From the NCBI GenBank assembly GCA_009760855.2, contig WPIO01000066.1:140001-204000 (forward strand): a stretch of 64,000 nucleotides of DNA. Direction: 5' to 3'. The notes beneath the pieces were generated by a model. That model searched no databases, was not told the origin of the DNA, and saw only the letters and a list, made by a program, of their open reading frames with translations. The DNA comes from Cristatella mucedo (taxonomy: Eukaryota; Bryozoa; Phylactolaemata; Cristatellidae). The translations under genes and the position numbers were made by a program. Below, piece by piece: positions 1 to 64,000 of the stretch (positions are counted from its first letter, which is position 1; every line of letters starts with the position of its first letter).

Positions 1-555
1 CTGGCTGGGCTGCTGCATCAGCACAAATACGGATTTGTCAAAAAGTCCTTCACTGGCTGGCAATGTGCTTAGGGTCGTTATGTTGCTGCAAAATGTAGCG
101 ACCCTTAAGTGGAGCATTGGAATCTATCTATCTTGCGTGACCGAAAAAATTTCGACTAAAGTATTTTTTGATGATTCCTTGTTTGGTGCTTGTGCTGTGG
201 CCCAGCCAGTCGGCTGATGATTTGAACCCCATAGAATGACTTTGGAACGATATCGAAAGGCAGCAGAGCGATGTCGACCTGCAGTTCAACATGTAAATTA
301 GCCGACCTTTTGCAGTACAATTCTAGCTCTGCAAGATGTGCTGTTGCTGAATAAATACAGAGCCTGGTGGCCTCTATGACTGACCTGAGAAGGGAGGTAA
401 TACCGAATTGTGGTATGACGACGTCACACTAAGCACATACTTGCCTTCAGCATGCTTGTTTGTTTTTGGGCTGTCCATAAAATTCCGCATGCTGCCCATA
501 GCTTTAGTATGTATTGTATCGTAGAAAATGTTCTCATTACCCAACGGTTTTACAG
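1..555. other. Intron upstream of exon 1
   Basis: No repeat or convincing exon seen. A short open segment at 316-366 has an acceptor-like TTTTGCAG, but its phase does not fit exon 1. Confidence 0.5.
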
Positions 556-63390
<62,835 letters not shown>

Positions 63391-64000
63391 GTAGGACGCA
63401 CTATGCCAAGTTGCCTTGCTCGGCCACTAGGGCGGCTCATGAATTTAACCAAACTTCTTTATTGGCCTTCTTTAAATCCTCGACCTTTATGCTGAGCATA
63501 TGAAGAAAGCCGTCAGCAGGCTGAGACTACTTTTACTTAGCTGAGACATTGTCGAGGAATATTTGGCTTTTCTAATGTGATTGCTTTTCTGTTTGCCCAC
63601 CTTCATACTGGTTGAAAGCAAGCGATGCTGCAGACGATAATGTCAGGCATTGAACTGGCTGCAGGTATTGCTAACTTTTGCTAATAGTACTTCCAAGATT
63701 AATCGTCAGGTGATCTTTCTCTAGATTGGGTTTCCTACTGCTTCATTCGATTCCTCCGTTTGTGTCTCTGAGAAAAAACATATAGATGAAAAAAATATGT
63801 GTATCAACTTGTACGATGAGCAAACGGAAATGTGTGGCACTAACAGAGATATGTGTTGTGAAAAAAGATCCTTACGACTTTTACCTCACTAGGAGGAGCT
63901 CCCAACAAGTGTCTGGCACTTCTGATGAAACCTTCTCTGTGTCGGCTCACCAAAGATATTGCGATAGGGCCATTTCACATGCTTAGAGCAGCTGTGCTGA
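63391..64000. other. Intron after the last exon in the window
   Basis: No repeat motif and no supported exon; short open frames only. Confidence 0.4.

Noticed and set aside
316-366. Candidate first exon after TTTTGCAG
   Set aside because: The donor phase does not match exon 1 and the sequence is too short to support by similarity.

Overview
The window is a stretch of animal nuclear genome carrying one very large intron-rich gene on the + strand. I read it as cfap54 (cilia- and flagella-associated protein 54, FAP54 in Chlamydomonas). I assembled 46 coding exons between 556 and 63390, about 9.07 kb of coding sequence or roughly 3,020 codons. Of the 45 exon junctions, 44 join in phase at GT/AG boundaries; the junction of exons 3 and 4 needs a choice between two donors 2 bases apart. 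Neither the start codon nor the stop codon is visible, so both ends of the gene lie outside the window. CFAP54 is a scaffold of the C1d projection of the axonemal central apparatus. The organism is therefore most likely an animal with motile 9+2 cilia or flagella. Long introns (mean about 1.2 kb), many L2/CR1-type LINEs, tRNA-headed SINEs and abundant microsatellites suggest an invertebrate metazoan, but I cannot name the group.

Layout: exons 1-5 (556-5580) encode helical sequence upstream of a fibronectin-III-like module. That module is built by exons 5-6 (to 7351) and is the best landmark of the family. Exons 7-14 (9269-17714) encode the following helical region, with a charged Asp/Lys linker in exons 10-11. 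Exons 15-24 (21564-31912) and 25-30 (34383-39904) encode the long conserved helical core. Exons 31-40 (41784-56014) continue it, and exons 41-46 (57123-63390) form a C-terminal part rich in acidic, Ala/Ser/Gly/Leu and Lys low-complexity segments. No other host gene was found on either strand. The other open reading frames are repeat-derived or are shadows of exons and introns.

The introns hold several interspersed repeat families. Family A is an L2/CR1-like LINE present as 3' fragments in both orientations, ending in (ATT)n; the longest open fragments encode 268 and 226 residues of reverse-transcriptase C-terminus. Family B is a tRNA-headed SINE of about 140-160 bp whose last ~65 bp closely resemble the 3' end of LINE A, a probable SINE/LINE partnership. 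Family C is a second tRNA-headed SINE of about 175 bp with an unrelated tail. Family D is a roughly 270-350 bp repeat that I could not classify. Family F is a third SINE-like family with two copies. There is also a diverged second LINE subfamily. Several nested insertions give a relative age order (B into A, C into A twice, B into D, and an unknown 221-bp insert into A). The largest simple repeats are an approximately 395-bp (GA)n tract at 57361 and three long (TA)n tracts that abut SINE 3' ends.

I found no RNA gene other than tRNA-like SINE heads, no CRISPR array, no operon and no identifiable promoter. The exon model rests on splice signals, phase continuity and remembered family resemblance; no alignment could be run.
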